Source of the DNA: Propioniciclava coleopterorum
Lineage (GTDB): Bacteria; Actinomycetota; Actinomycetes; Propionibacteriales; Propionibacteriaceae
DNA: 64,000 nt
Assembly: GCF_011393335.1 (NCBI RefSeq)
Contig: NZ_CP049865.1
Coordinates: 1,816,722 to 1,880,721, forward strand
Direction of reading: 5' to 3'
The position numbers and the translations under genes are program-made. Shown one piece after another: positions 53,898-63,715 of this stretch (positions are counted from its first letter, which is position 1; each line of letters starts with the position of its first letter). A model generated the notes under the pieces. The model saw nothing but the letters and a program-made list of their open reading frames with translations. It had not been told where the DNA came from and did no database searches.

Positions 53898-56575
53898 GTG
53901 TCCACCTGGATCTATCGACTCGCCCACGCGTGCTGGCACGCCCGACGCCGCGTGGTGGCGGTCTGGCTCGCCGTCGTGCTGGGCCTCGGCGTCCTGGCGG
54001 CCACCGTCGGCGGCAGCTTCGACGACGAGTTCCGGATCCCGGGGCGTCGTCGCAGAAGGCGCTCGACCAGCTGCGGATGACCTTCCCGCAAGCGGCGATG
54101 TCGTCGTCGACCATGATCGTGATCGCCCCCGACGGCCGACACATCACCGACGCCGACATCAAGAGCGTCGTCGAGGACGCGGACGCGAAGCTCGACGAGA
54201 TCCCCTGGGTCGACTCGACCCAGACCCCCTACAACGAATACGTGTCCGGGCTCATCAGCGACGACGGCACCGCCGGGCTGATCCGCGTCAACATCCTGGA
54301 CGCCTCCGTCTCGGAGTTCACCGACCCGCAGCGGGAGATCCTGCTGGAGGCCGGGGAGGAACTCCAGGCGGCGATCCCCGGCAGCACCGTCCACGTGGGC
54401 GGCGAGGTGTTCTCGGTGGAGATGCCCCACATCACCCCCGTCGAGGGGATCGGCGTCGTCGTGGCGATCATCGTCCTCATCGTCGTGCTGGGCTCGTTCC
54501 GGGCGGCGATCATGCCGATCATCAGCGCCCTGGTGGGCGCGGCGGCGTCCATGCTGTTGATCATCGCGGCCGCCGGTATCATGCCGATCAACTCCACCAC
54601 CACCATGCTCGCCCTGATGCTGGCGCTGGCCGTCGGCATCGACTACTCGCTGTTCATCGTCTCCCGGCACCGCGACCAGCTCGCGACGGGCATGGACGCC
54701 GAGGAATCCGCCGCCCGCGCCACCGCGACCGCGGGCTCGGCGGTGGTGTTCGCGGGCATGACCGTCGTCATCGCCCTGGTGGGGCTCGCGGTGGCCCAGA
54801 TCCCCTTCCTCACCACGATGGGCGTCTTCGCGGCCGTCGCGGTCGCCATCGAGGTGGCGCTCGCGCTGACCCTGCTCCCGGCGATGCTCGGGTTCGCCGG
54901 CGCCAAGCTCGCGCCGAAGCCGTCGAAGAAGCCCGGACGCAAGAAGTTCGACGCCTCGACCTGGTGGGTCGGCGTCATCACGCGGTTCCCGGCGGTCACG
55001 ATCGCGGCGGTCGTGCTGATCCTCGGCGCGCTCAGCATCCCCGCCCAGAACCTGCAGCTCGCCCTGCCCAACTCCGGCCGCAACGCGCCCACGGCGACCG
55101 ACCGGATCACCTTCGACGCCATCAGCGACCGGTTCGGCGTCGGCTACAACGGGCCCCTCGTCATCACCGGGAGCATCGTCGAGTCCACCGACCCGCTGGG
55201 CCTGCTGGACGACCTCAAGCGCGACGTCGAGGCGGTCCCCGGCGTGAAGATGGTCGCGATGGCCGTCCCCAACCCCAACGCGGACACCGCCATGATCCAG
55301 GTGATCCCCACGACGGGACCCGACGACCCCGCCACGAGCCGGCTCGTCCACGACCTGCGCGCCCTGGAGCCCGGCTGGAAGGCCGAGCACAACGTGGAGA
55401 TGTCGGTCACCGGGTTCACCGCCATCGCGATCGACGTGTCCGACCAGCTCGGGGCGGCCCTGCTGCCGTTCGGCATCTTCGTGGTCGGCCTGTCGCTGGT
55501 GCTGCTGTCGATCGTGTTCCGCTCGATCCTCGTGCCCATCAAGGCCGCGCTGGGCTACCTGCTGAGCGTCGGCGCGGCGTTCGGCCTCACCACGCTGGTG
55601 TTCAACCAGGGCATCGGCAAGGAGATCGTCAACCTGCACGACCCGCAGCCGATCATCTCGTTCCTCCCCATCATCCTCATGGGCATCCTGTTCGGGCTGG
55701 CCATGGACTACGAGGTGTTCCTCACCTCCCGCATGCGCGAGGAGTACGTGCACGGCAACCGCACCAACCCCACCGAGGCGGGCTTCGTCCACTCGGCGAA
55801 GGTCGTCGTCGCGGCGGCGATCATCATGATCGCGGTGTTCGCCTTCTTCATCCCGCAGGGCTCGGGCACCATCAAGCCCATCGCGTTCGGGCTGGCGATC
55901 GGCGTCGGGATCGACGCGTTCCTGGTCCGCATGACGCTCGGCCCCGCCGTGATGCGCCTGCTGCACGGCCGCGCCTGGTGGCTGCCGAAGTGGCTCGCCC
56001 GCCGGATGCCGGTCCTGGACGCCGAGGGCGAGGCCATCACCCACCAGCTGGCCCTGGCCGACTGGCCGTACCCGGGCGCCGACCACGCCGTCTACGGCGA
56101 GGGGCTGGAGGCGTCCGACGGCGACGTCGAGCTGTTCTCCGGCATCGACCTGGACGTCCCCCGCGGCGGCCACGTCGAGGTGGACGGCCCGCCCGCGGCC
56201 CGGCGCGCGCTCCTGCTGGCCCTCACCGGACGCCTCGCGCTCACCGGCGGCGACCTCAAGGTGCTCGGGCTGGTGCTGCCGCAGCAGGCCGGACAGGTCC
56301 GCCGCCAGGCCACGTTCGTCGACGCCACCGACCCGGACGCCGCCGCGCGCCTGGCCGACCCGGCCGGCGAGCTCGTCGTCATCGACGACGCCGACCGCCT
56401 GGACGCCGCCGGACGCGACGCGCTGGCCCGGCTGAACGAGCGTCCCGACATCACCGTCGTGGCGGGCGTCTCCGCCGCCGACGACACCGCGCAGGGCCTC
56501 ACGCCCCGCGCCACGAACTCCCACCCGGCGCCCGCGGGCGTCGACGACTCCGTCCTCGTTGGAGGTGCCGCATGA
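53898..56575 (+). CDS. MMPL family transporter fused to a degenerate ABC-ATPase-like domain (frameshifted)
   Basis: An RND-type membrane exporter, about 892 residues once repaired. It has an N-terminal TM helix, a first outside domain, TM 2-6 with the MMPL block LALAVGIDYSLFIVSRHRDQL, a second outside domain, and TM 8-12 (ILFGLAMDYEVFLTSRMREEY). Residues ~730-892 are extra: VELFSGIDLDVPRGGHVEVDGPPAARRALLLALTGRLALTGGDLKVLG, then LVVIDDADRLDAAGRDAL. This looks like an ABC NBD with Walker A degraded and the signature lost. Frame is lost near 54042 (RIPG then ASSQKALDQL), one G missing. Overlaps the yhgE-like gene by 4 bp. Confidence 0.87.
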
Positions 56576-59202
56576 AGCCCAACCGTCGCGCGTGGGCGAC
56601 CGCGCTTGTCCTGTTGCTCGTCCCGCTGCTCGTCGCCGGCGGTCTGCTGTGGGGCACGTCCCGCGCGGACGCGGGCCTGCGCGGCGTCCAGGCCGCCGTC
56701 GTGAACAACGACGAGATGGTCACCGTCAACGGGCAGGCGATGCCGCTGGGCCGCCAGCTCGCCGCCGAGCTCGTCGACACCGATCGCGATCAGAACTTCA
56801 CCTGGGTGCTCGCCTCGGAGGAGAAGGCGGCCGAGGGCCTGAAGTCCGGGCGGTACGCCGCGGTCGTGACGATCCCGCGGGAGTTCTCCGCGGCGGCGTC
56901 CTCGTTCAGCAAGCCCGCCAACGAGGCCGTCAGGGCCACCATCCACGTCGAGACGTCGCCGGTGGCCGGCATCTCCGAGACGGCGCTCGGCCAGTCGATC
57001 GCCGACGCGGCCGGCAACGCCCTCAACCGCTTCCTGACCGGGGAGTACCTCAAGAACATCTACCTGGGCTTCAACCAGATGTCGGAGCAGATGCTGGAGA
57101 TGGTGGACGGCACCCGCCAGCTCGCCGACGGGGCCGGGCAGCTCGCCGACGGCGCGGGGCAGTCCGCCGACGGCGCCGACCAGCTCGCCGGCGGCCTGCA
57201 GATGGCCGCCGCGGGTTCCCCCCAGCTGCGGGACGGCGCCGCCCAGTCGGCGTCCGGCGCGCAGGCGCTGGCGGACGGCCTCGGGCTCGCCTCGGCCGGT
57301 GGCGCCCAGCTGCGCGACGGCGTCAGCTCGGCGACCAGCGGCGCGCACCAGCTCGCCGGCGGCGCCCGGTCGCTGGCCGACGGGACGCGGCAGTGGGCGG
57401 ACGGGGCCGACACCTACGCCAACGGCGTCGACACCTACGCCGACGGCGTCCAGACCTACGCCGACGGCGTGCGCACGTACGCCGACGGCGTCTCGCAGTA
57501 CACCGGGACGATCGTGAGCCTGGTGCAGCCGATCCGCGACGCGATCTCCCAGCTGCCCGAGTGGGCCGGCTGGATCACGAAGATCAAGGACGTGGTCGCC
57601 GACCTCACCGGCAACGCCATCAAGCTGGACGCGCAGATCCAGCAGGTGATCGAGCGGATCCGCGACTACGTTGAGCGGACGTTCGGCGTCGCCGACGACG
57701 CGTCCGCGCTGGCGGCCTCGGCGAAGGCCGCGACGACGCGCGCCGCGAAGGCGTCCGCCGCGCCCACCGCGGCGTGCCCGGCCGAGTTCGCCGCGGTGGA
57801 GGGCGGCTGCGAGGCGTTCGCGGCCGGCGTCGCCGCCGCGGGCAAGCAGGCCGCCACCGCCGACGCGCAGTTGGAGGACGCCCTGGCCGGCGTCCGGACC
57901 AAGGCAGACGCGCTGGCCGCGGAGGCCGATCAGGCGCAGCAGGCGGGCGAGCGGATCCTCGCGCTGCTCGACAAGCTCTCCGAGGCGTCCACGAAGATGG
58001 TCGCCTGGGCGCCCACCGTGCAGGCCGAACTGCAGAAGCTCGAGGCGCAGATCCCGCCCGGCACCCCCACCACCAAGGCCGAGGTGCTGGCGCTGCTCGA
58101 CCAGTTCCTCGACGCGAGCAAGCAGCTCGACCAGGGCGGCCAGGCGCTCGCCACGGGCGGGCAGCAGCTCGCCGGCGGCGCGGACCAGCTGGCCGGCGGC
58201 GCCCGGGAGCTGTCGTCCGGGGCGCGCGGGCTGGCGTCCGGCACCGACCAGATCGCCGGCGGGGTCGACGGGCTGGCCGGCGGGCTCGACCAGCTCGGCG
58301 CGGGCGTGGCGGCCTACACCGGCGGCGTGGACACCGCGGCGTCCGGGGCCGCGCAGCTCGCGGGCGGGCTGGGGCAGCTCAGCTCCGGCATCGACGCCTA
58401 CACCGGCGGCGTGGACCAGGCGGCCGCGGGCGCGACCCAACTGGCCGACGGCCTGGGGCAGCTCTCCGACGGTGCGCGCGGCCTCGCCGACGGCACCGAC
58501 GAACTCGCCGACGGCGTCGCCGAGGGCGCGGGGGAGATCCCGACCTACAGCGAGGCCGACCGCGACCGGCTGTCGTCGGTCGTCGCGGCCCCCGTGGACA
58601 CCAGCGGGATCGAGATGCTGGTGCGTCCGAACCTGGCGTGGGTGAGCCTGCTGCTGGTCAGCGCCCTGTGGGTCGGCGCGCTCGCCACCTTCGCCGCGAC
58701 CGGCCGCACCGACCGGCGCGCCGCGCTCTCGACCGCCGGGACGGGCCAGCTGCTGGGGCGGGCCTTCCTCCCGGGCCTGGGCATCATCGCCGGGCAGGGG
58801 GTCCTGCTCGCGATCCTCGGGGCGGTCGCCCTGCGGCTCACCGCCGGCGAGGGGGCGCTGCTCACGATGGTGCTCCTCGTGGCGGCCGGGGCGTTCGCGC
58901 TGCTGAACTTCGCGCTCGCCCGCCTGCTGGGCAACCCCGGCAGGCTGGTGTCGCTCGGGCTGCTGGTCGTGACGATGGTGACGGCCGCGACCGCCACGGC
59001 GCCGTCGCTCTTCGGCGCCCTGCGGGGGCTCTCGCCGGTGTCCCCGGCCCTGGACGCCGTCCGGGAGGTCTCCACGACCGGGAACGTGACCATCCCCGTG
59101 TTCATCCTGGCCGGCTGGGCGATCATCGGGGCCGTGGGTGCCGTCGCCGCCGTCGCCCGGACGCGGATGGTCCCGCTCGCCGCCCTCGCTGCCCGCCGCT
59201 GA
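56572..59202 (+). CDS. YhgE/Pip domain membrane protein
   Basis: An 876-residue ABC-2-like protein of the YhgE/Pip family. It has an N-terminal TM helix (ATALVLLLVPLLVAGGLLWG), a conserved outside domain (AAVVNNDEMVTVNGQAMPLGRQLAAEL), and a very long region (~185-660) of Gly-rich repeats of the form xxLADGAxQ / TYADGVxTY, predicted to form an extended helical stalk. A Cys pair (CPAEFAAVEGGC) lies mid-stalk. Five TM helices end the protein. The family is thought to aid export of lipids or proteins (type VII-like or phage-receptor roles are also reported). Translational coupling with the MMPL gene suggests a joint export machine. Confidence 0.9.
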   Translation: MKPNRRAWATALVLLLVPLLVAGGLLWGTSRADAGLRGVQAAVVNNDEMVTVNGQAMPLGRQLAAELVDTDRDQNFTWVLASEEKAAEGLKSGRYAAVVTIPREFSAAASSFSKPANEAVRATIHVETSPVAGISETALGQSIADAAGNALNRFLTGEYLKNIYLGFNQMSEQMLEMVDGTRQLADGAGQLADGAGQSADGADQLAGGLQMAAAGSPQLRDGAAQSASGAQALADGLGLASAGGAQLRDGVSSATSGAHQLAGGARSLADGTRQWADGADTYANGVDTYADGVQTYADGVRTYADGVSQYTGTIVSLVQPIRDAISQLPEWAGWITKIKDVVADLTGNAIKLDAQIQQVIERIRDYVERTFGVADDASALAASAKAATTRAAKASAAPTAACPAEFAAVEGGCEAFAAGVAAAGKQAATADAQLEDALAGVRTKADALAAEADQAQQAGERILALLDKLSEASTKMVAWAPTVQAELQKLEAQIPPGTPTTKAEVLALLDQFLDASKQLDQGGQALATGGQQLAGGADQLAGGARELSSGARGLASGTDQIAGGVDGLAGGLDQLGAGVAAYTGGVDTAASGAAQLAGGLGQLSSGIDAYTGGVDQAAAGATQLADGLGQLSDGARGLADGTDELADGVAEGAGEIPTYSEADRDRLSSVVAAPVDTSGIEMLVRPNLAWVSLLLVSALWVGALATFAATGRTDRRAALSTAGTGQLLGRAFLPGLGIIAGQGVLLAILGAVALRLTAGEGALLTMVLLVAAGAFALLNFALARLLGNPGRLVSLGLLVVTMVTAATATAPSLFGALRGLSPVSPALDAVREVSTTGNVTIPVFILAGWAIIGAVGAVAAVARTRMVPLAALAARR

Positions 59203-59356
59203 GGCGCCGCCGGCGGCCCGCGGCCGGCGGCTTGGGCGTCCTGAAGGGGAAACATCGCCCTGGACGGCGCCATCGTCCGCGGGGCGCCGCGGTTACCGCA
59301 GTGGCCCCGGGGCGCCGCGGGTTGCCGCCGGACCGGCGCGGCGCTAGGCAGGGGGC

Positions 59357-60237
59357 ATGCAGATCACCGTTCTGGGTGCCGGCACCATCGGGCTCTCGTG
59401 GGTGCGGCGCTTCGTGGCCGGCGGCCACGACGTCGTCGTGTGCGACCCGCGTCCCGACCTGGCCGACGCCCTGGCCACCCTCCCCTGACCGACGACGAGC
59501 GCGGCCGCGTCCGCGTCGAGGCGGACCGCGCCGCCGCGCTCGCCTCCGCCGACCTCGTCCAGGAGTCCGGTCCCGAGCACCTGCCCTTCAAGCGGGAACT
59601 GCTCGCCGACTTCGCCGCGCACGGCCGACCCGCGGCGCTGTGGTTCTCCTCGTCCTCGGCGCTGCTGCCGACCGACATGGCCGCCGACGCGCCCGACGAG
59701 GTGGCCGCCCGGGTCGCGATCGGGCACCCCTTCAACCCGCCGCACCTGATGCCGCTGGTGGAGGTGGTCCCCGGCGAGCGCACCTCGCCCGCCACCCTGG
59801 ACGCCGCGCGCGCGTTCTACGCCGAGCTGGGCATGGAGCCCGCCGTCCTGACGCGTGAGGTGCCGGGGTTCGTCGGCAACCGGCTCCAGAAGGCGTTGTG
59901 GGCGGAGGCGTTCGGGCTCGTGCTCGACGGCGTCGTCTCGGTGGAGGACCTGGACACGGTCATGCGGAACAGCCTGGGGCTGCGCTTCGCCTGCGTCGGC
60001 ATCGTCGAGGCTGCGGCGATGGGCGGCGGCGCCGCAGGCGTCCAGGGGCTGATGGACCTGCTGCGCGAGTCCTTCGCGAAGATCGAACTGGGCGACCTCG
60101 ACTGGTCCAACGAGGCGCTCGCGCCGCTGTACGCGGCCGCCGAGCGGGCCTACGGGGCGCCGGTGCGTCCGGAGCTGATCGCGCGGCGCGACGCGCTGCT
60201 CACCGACGTCCTGCGGGCGCGGGGGCAGCTGGACTGA
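59357..60237 (+). CDS. 3-hydroxyacyl-CoA dehydrogenase family protein (frameshifted)
   Basis: An NAD-dependent dehydrogenase, about 293 residues once repaired. The N-terminus has the dinucleotide motif ITVLGAGTIGLSW. The rest has the substrate and C-terminal blocks SSSALLPTDM, IGHPFNPPHLMPLVEVVPG (catalytic His), and EVPGFVGNRLQKALWAEAFGLV. A stop interrupts near 59486: ATLP should continue as LTDDERGRV, with one C missing. It resembles L-carnitine/3-hydroxybutyryl dehydrogenase-like or lambda-crystallin-like proteins. No beta-oxidation genes are adjacent, so the substrate is open. Confidence 0.85.
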
Positions 60238-60330
60238 TCAGGACGCGGGCGCAGCTGGACTGATCGGGCCCCTGGAGAAGCCACGGGCCTCAGGACGCGG
60301 ACGCAGCTGGACTGATCAGGACGCGGGCGC
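60225..60330. repeat. Triplicated gene-end sequence between two convergent genes
   Basis: GCAGCTGGACTGATC occurs at 60225-60239, 60251-60265 and 60303-60317. TCAGGACGCGGRCGC occurs at 60238-60252, 60290-60304 and 60316-60330. The units alternate and include the stop codons of both convergent genes. Confidence 0.75.
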
Positions 60331-61146
60331 GTCCTCCTGGCCCGCGTCCGGGGTCGCGGGGCGCTCCAGCGCTGCCTGGGCGTCCTTGGACTGCGCGGCC
60401 TCCAGGGCGGCCTGCTTCTTCGCGGCGGCCTTGATCGCGACCGAGCGGTGGAAGTCCTCCTGGGTCGGCATGCCGTAGGCGCGCGCGGTCGAGTCGTGCA
60501 GTTCGACGACGTAGTTGTAGAGCCGATCCTTGAAGTGGGGGACCGTCTCGCCGGGCAGGGCGCGCTGCGGCGTCCCGAACACGATGTGGACCGGCGGACG
60601 CCCCGGGACCGGCAGGGTCTGGCCGTACGGCATCGCCGCGTAGGCGCCGACCAGCGCCATCGGGAGCACCGGCACGTCGTGCTGGATGCTCAGTGCCGAC
60701 ACGCCCGACTTGAACGGCGCCATCGCGCCGGTGCGTGACCGGGTGCCCTCGGGGAAGATCAGCAGCGGGACGCCCTCGTCCAGCAGGCGGCCCGAGAGGC
60801 CGGCGTGGCCCTTCATGCCGCCGCGGTCGACGGGGTAGGCGTTGAAGAACAGCCGCGTGCCCATCGACTTGGTCTTCTGCTTGAAGAAGTAGTCGGCGGC
60901 GGCGCCCGCGGCGAGGTTCTTGCTCAGCCGGCGCGGCAGCGCCCCGAAGATCACCGTGGTGTCGACGTGGCTGGAGTGGTTCGCGATCGCGATAAAGGGG
61001 GCGTTGAGGCCGTCGAGGCGGCGCATGCCGTGGACGTGGACCGACAGCGCGGACCAGATGTAGGGCTTCATGACCAGTTGCTGGGCGATGAAGCGCCCGA
61101 TGGCGCCGGGGCCGTCGGAGTACTTGCCCAGGTCCTCCTTGCTCAC
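60316..61146 (-). CDS. 1-acyl-sn-glycerol-3-phosphate acyltransferase (PlsC-like)
   Basis: A 276-residue acyltransferase making phosphatidic acid from lysophosphatidate or a related lipid. The catalytic HX4D motif is in IANHSSHVDTTVIFG, the substrate-binding block is PEGTRSRTG, and DVPVLPMALVGAYAAMP and VHIVFGTPQRALPG follow. The N-terminal segment contacts the membrane. The C-terminus has a charged Ala/Lys/Glu tail (AAKKQAALEAAQSKDAQAAL). Its end lies inside a repeated sequence shared with the convergent gene. Confidence 0.9.
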   Translation of the reverse strand: MSKEDLGKYSDGPGAIGRFIAQQLVMKPYIWSALSVHVHGMRRLDGLNAPFIAIANHSSHVDTTVIFGALPRRLSKNLAAGAAADYFFKQKTKSMGTRLFFNAYPVDRGGMKGHAGLSGRLLDEGVPLLIFPEGTRSRTGAMAPFKSGVSALSIQHDVPVLPMALVGAYAAMPYGQTLPVPGRPPVHIVFGTPQRALPGETVPHFKDRLYNYVVELHDSTARAYGMPTQEDFHRSVAIKAAAKKQAALEAAQSKDAQAALERPATPDAGQEDAPAS

Positions 61147-61281
61147 AGGCCGCCCCTCGCGTTGATCACCGCCCCATTGTGCCCTACCGCCGCAGGGCGC
61201 CCCAGTGGTCCGTTCACCGTGATGTCACCCTTCCCTTGTCGGTAGCCCGCGGGAAGCGCTCGTGTCGTCGCTGCCCGACGG

Positions 61282-62058
61282 TCAGCCCTGCTTGGCCTTT
61301 GAGAGCCGGCGGCTGATCGCGTGGACGACGCCGCGCGGGAGGTGCTGCAGCGCGAACGCCGCCAGCTTCCAGCGCGTGGTGGGGATCGAGACGACCTTGC
61401 CGCGGTCGGCGTCCGCCAGCGCCTCGCGGACGCAGCGCTCGGCGCTGACCCAGACGGGGCCGGGGATGGAGCGCGCCTGGCCGTCCAGGCCGGCCCGCTC
61501 GTGGAACTCGGTGGTGACCCAGCCGGGGCAGAGCACGGTGACCGTGACGCCGGTGCCGGCGAGCTCGCCCGCGAGGCCCTCGGACCACACCCGCGCGAAC
61601 GACTTCACCGCCGAGTAGCCGCCCTGGGCGATCCACGCCGCCAGGGAAGCCACGGTGATGATCGTGCCGCGCCCGCGCGACGCCATTGCCCGGCCGGCGG
61701 CTCCGCCCAGCAGCATCGGGGCGAGCGCCATCACATCGAGGGCGCGCTCGAGCTCAGCGGTGTCGGCGTCCAGCAGGGTGGTGGTGAAGCCGAAGCCGGC
61801 GTTGTTGACCAGCACGTCGACGGGGGCGTCGGCCGAGGCCAGCCGGGCGGCGACGGCGTCGATGTCGGCGCGGACGGCCAGGTCGGCGGGCAGCACCTCG
61901 CAGCGCACCCCGTAGCGGGCGGCGAGTTCCTGGGCCTGGGCGGCCAGCCGCCTCTGGTCGCGGGCCACCAGCACCAGGTCGTCACCCCGGGCGGCGAGCT
62001 GGCGGGCGAACTCGGCCCCGATCCCTGCGGTGGAGCCCGTCACGAGCGCTGTGGTCAT
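61282..62058 (-). CDS. Short-chain dehydrogenase/reductase (SDR)
   Basis: A 258-residue classical SDR. The cofactor motif is ALVTGSTAGIGAEFARQLA, NNAGFGF follows, and the catalytic Ser, Tyr and Lys are in TIITVASLAAW and GGYSAVKSF. The Arg after the first strand (VARDQRRL) suggests NADPH. It resembles the YqjQ/DltE-like reductases acting on acyl or sterol-like substrates. ATG 62058 is the start; the longer frame upstream is intergenic repeat sequence. Confidence 0.9.
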   Translation of the reverse strand: MTTALVTGSTAGIGAEFARQLAARGDDLVLVARDQRRLAAQAQELAARYGVRCEVLPADLAVRADIDAVAARLASADAPVDVLVNNAGFGFTTTLLDADTAELERALDVMALAPMLLGGAAGRAMASRGRGTIITVASLAAWIAQGGYSAVKSFARVWSEGLAGELAGTGVTVTVLCPGWVTTEFHERAGLDGQARSIPGPVWVSAERCVREALADADRGKVVSIPTTRWKLAAFALQHLPRGVVHAISRRLSKAKQG

Positions 62059-62397
62059 GCGCCCACGGTAGCGGCCGCAGGGCGCGCGGCAGCCGCCCGG
62101 GAAATCAACGATCGCGCACTCACCGCTGCCGCCCGGGGCGTTCGGCCTTGTCGCGCCTCGGGGTAGGGGTCGCGAGTGCGCAGTTCTTGATTTCTGGCTG
62201 GGGACACCAGGGCAGCACCCCGGGGCGCCGAGTCCACGAAGTGCCTGGGGGCGGCGATCCAGGGGTGCCGAGCCCACGAAGGCCCCAGGCGCTGAGCCGC
62301 GAACGGCCAGGGCGACACCCCCGGGTGCCGAGCCCGCGACAGCACGAGCGCGGCACCCCGAGGGGCGCCGCGCTCGCGTCGCAGAAGGCGAGGGGGC
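62059..62397. repeat. 339-bp intergenic region with mosaic repeats
   Basis: No gene. GGYGCCGAGYCCRCGA occurs at 62224-62239, 62264-62279 and 62324-62339, spaced 40 and 60 bp. A diverged copy starts near 62288. Short GGGxxxxGCCCTGG-like units alternate with these. An AT-richer patch at 62186-62200 may hold a promoter. It ends just before the ackA stop. Confidence 0.6.
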
Positions 62398-63582
62398 TCA
62401 GGCGATGACGGCCTTGACCTCGCGGGCCATCTGGAGTTCCTCGTTGGTGGGGACCACCAGGACCGCGAACGCGGAGTCCTTGGTGGAGATGGCGCGCGCC
62501 TCCTTGGAGCGCAGCGTGTTGGCGACGGGGTCGAGCGTCACGCCGAGCGCGGCGAGGCCCTTGACGACGTCGCGGCGCACCGAGGAGGAGTTCTCCCCGA
62601 CCCCGGCGGTGAACGACAAGGCGTCGATGCCGCCCAGCAGCACGAAGTAGCGGCCGATGTAGCCGACGATCCGGCGGATGTAGACATCCCAGGCGAGTTG
62701 GGCGCGCTCGTCGCCGTCGTCCTTGGCCGCCTCGACGTCGCGCATGTCGGACGCGCCGACCAGCCCGAGCATGCCGGAGGCCTTGTTCAGCAGCGTGTCG
62801 ATCGCGTCGGTGCTCATGCCCGCCTCGCGGTGCAGGTAGGCGATCATGCCCGGGTCGACGTCGCCGGAGCGCGTGCCCATCACGAGGCCCTCGAGCGGCG
62901 TGAGCCCCATCGAGGTGTCGATCGCGACGCCGTCCTTGATCGCGGAGATGGACGCGCCGTTGCCGAGGTGGCACACGATCTGGCTCGTCTGCTCGTACGG
63001 CTTGCCCAGCAGTTCGGCGGCCCGGTGCGACACGTAGCTGTGGCTGGTGCCGTGGAAGCCGTAGCGGCGGATGTGGTAGCGCTCCGCGACGTCGGTCGGG
63101 ATGGCGTAGGTGTAGGACGCCGGCGGCAGCGTCGAGAAGAACGCCGTGTCGAACACCGCGACGTGCGGCACGTTCGGCAGCGCCTTCTGCGCGCCGCGGA
63201 TGCCGGCGATGCCGGGCGGGTTGTGCAGTGGCGCGAGCGGGGAGAGCGCCTCCAGCGTGGCGACGACCGACTCGTCGATCAGCATGGTGCGGGTGAGCTT
63301 GTCGCCGCCGTGCACGGTGCGGTGGCCGACCGCCCGGACGTCGTCCAGGCTCGGGCCGTGGTCGGCGAACATCTGCACCATGGCCGCGAGCGCGAGGCTG
63401 TGGTTGCTGTACTCCTCGTTGGCGACGAACTCCTCGCCGTTCACCTTGTGCGTGAGGACGCCGACGTCCTGGCCGATCCGCTCGATGAGGCCGGACGCCA
63501 GCACCTCCTCGGTGTCGGCGTCGATCATCTGGTACTTGATGGAGCTCGAACCGGCATTGAGCAGCAGGATCGGCGTGGCCAT
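62398..63582 (-). CDS. ackA: Acetate kinase
   Basis: It makes ATP and acetate from acetyl phosphate and ADP. The protein has 394 residues, the usual length. Family signatures are ILLLNAGSSSIKYQMID at the N-terminus, GHRTVHGGDKLT, the HNPPGIAGI block, VAVFDTAFFSTLPP, RRYGFHGTSHSYVSHRA, GNGASISAIKDG, DTSMGLTPLEGLVMGTRSGDVDPG, and FTAGVGENSS. It follows pta on the same strand, 133 bp downstream, forming the classic pta-ackA acetate pathway. Confidence 0.97.
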   Translation of the reverse strand: MATPILLLNAGSSSIKYQMIDADTEEVLASGLIERIGQDVGVLTHKVNGEEFVANEEYSNHSLALAAMVQMFADHGPSLDDVRAVGHRTVHGGDKLTRTMLIDESVVATLEALSPLAPLHNPPGIAGIRGAQKALPNVPHVAVFDTAFFSTLPPASYTYAIPTDVAERYHIRRYGFHGTSHSYVSHRAAELLGKPYEQTSQIVCHLGNGASISAIKDGVAIDTSMGLTPLEGLVMGTRSGDVDPGMIAYLHREAGMSTDAIDTLLNKASGMLGLVGASDMRDVEAAKDDGDERAQLAWDVYIRRIVGYIGRYFVLLGGIDALSFTAGVGENSSSVRRDVVKGLAALGVTLDPVANTLRSKEARAISTKDSAFAVLVVPTNEELQMAREVKAVIA

Positions 63583-63684
63583 GGTTCTCCTTCGTTCCGG
63601 ACGCGCTCGCGCCCGACTTTCCTCCGGGCGGGGTCGCCCGGTTGCGTGAGGTTCTCCGCTCCGGGGTCGCCGGGGCGAAAGGGC

Positions 63685-63702
63685 CGGACGCCGCGGCGTC
63701 CG
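63685..63702. terminator. Palindrome in the pta-ackA spacer
   Basis: CGGACGCCGCGGCGTCCG, a perfect 18-bp palindrome that can form a 7-bp stem with a CGCG loop, 14 bp after the pta stop. It may attenuate read-through into ackA. Confidence 0.4.
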
Positions 63703-63715
63703 ACCCCGGGGTGGC

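Noticed and set aside
53833-59202. 1789-codon frame covering MMPL and YhgE
   Set aside because: It is out of frame through MMPL and in frame only for YhgE from 56572; not a giant fusion protein.
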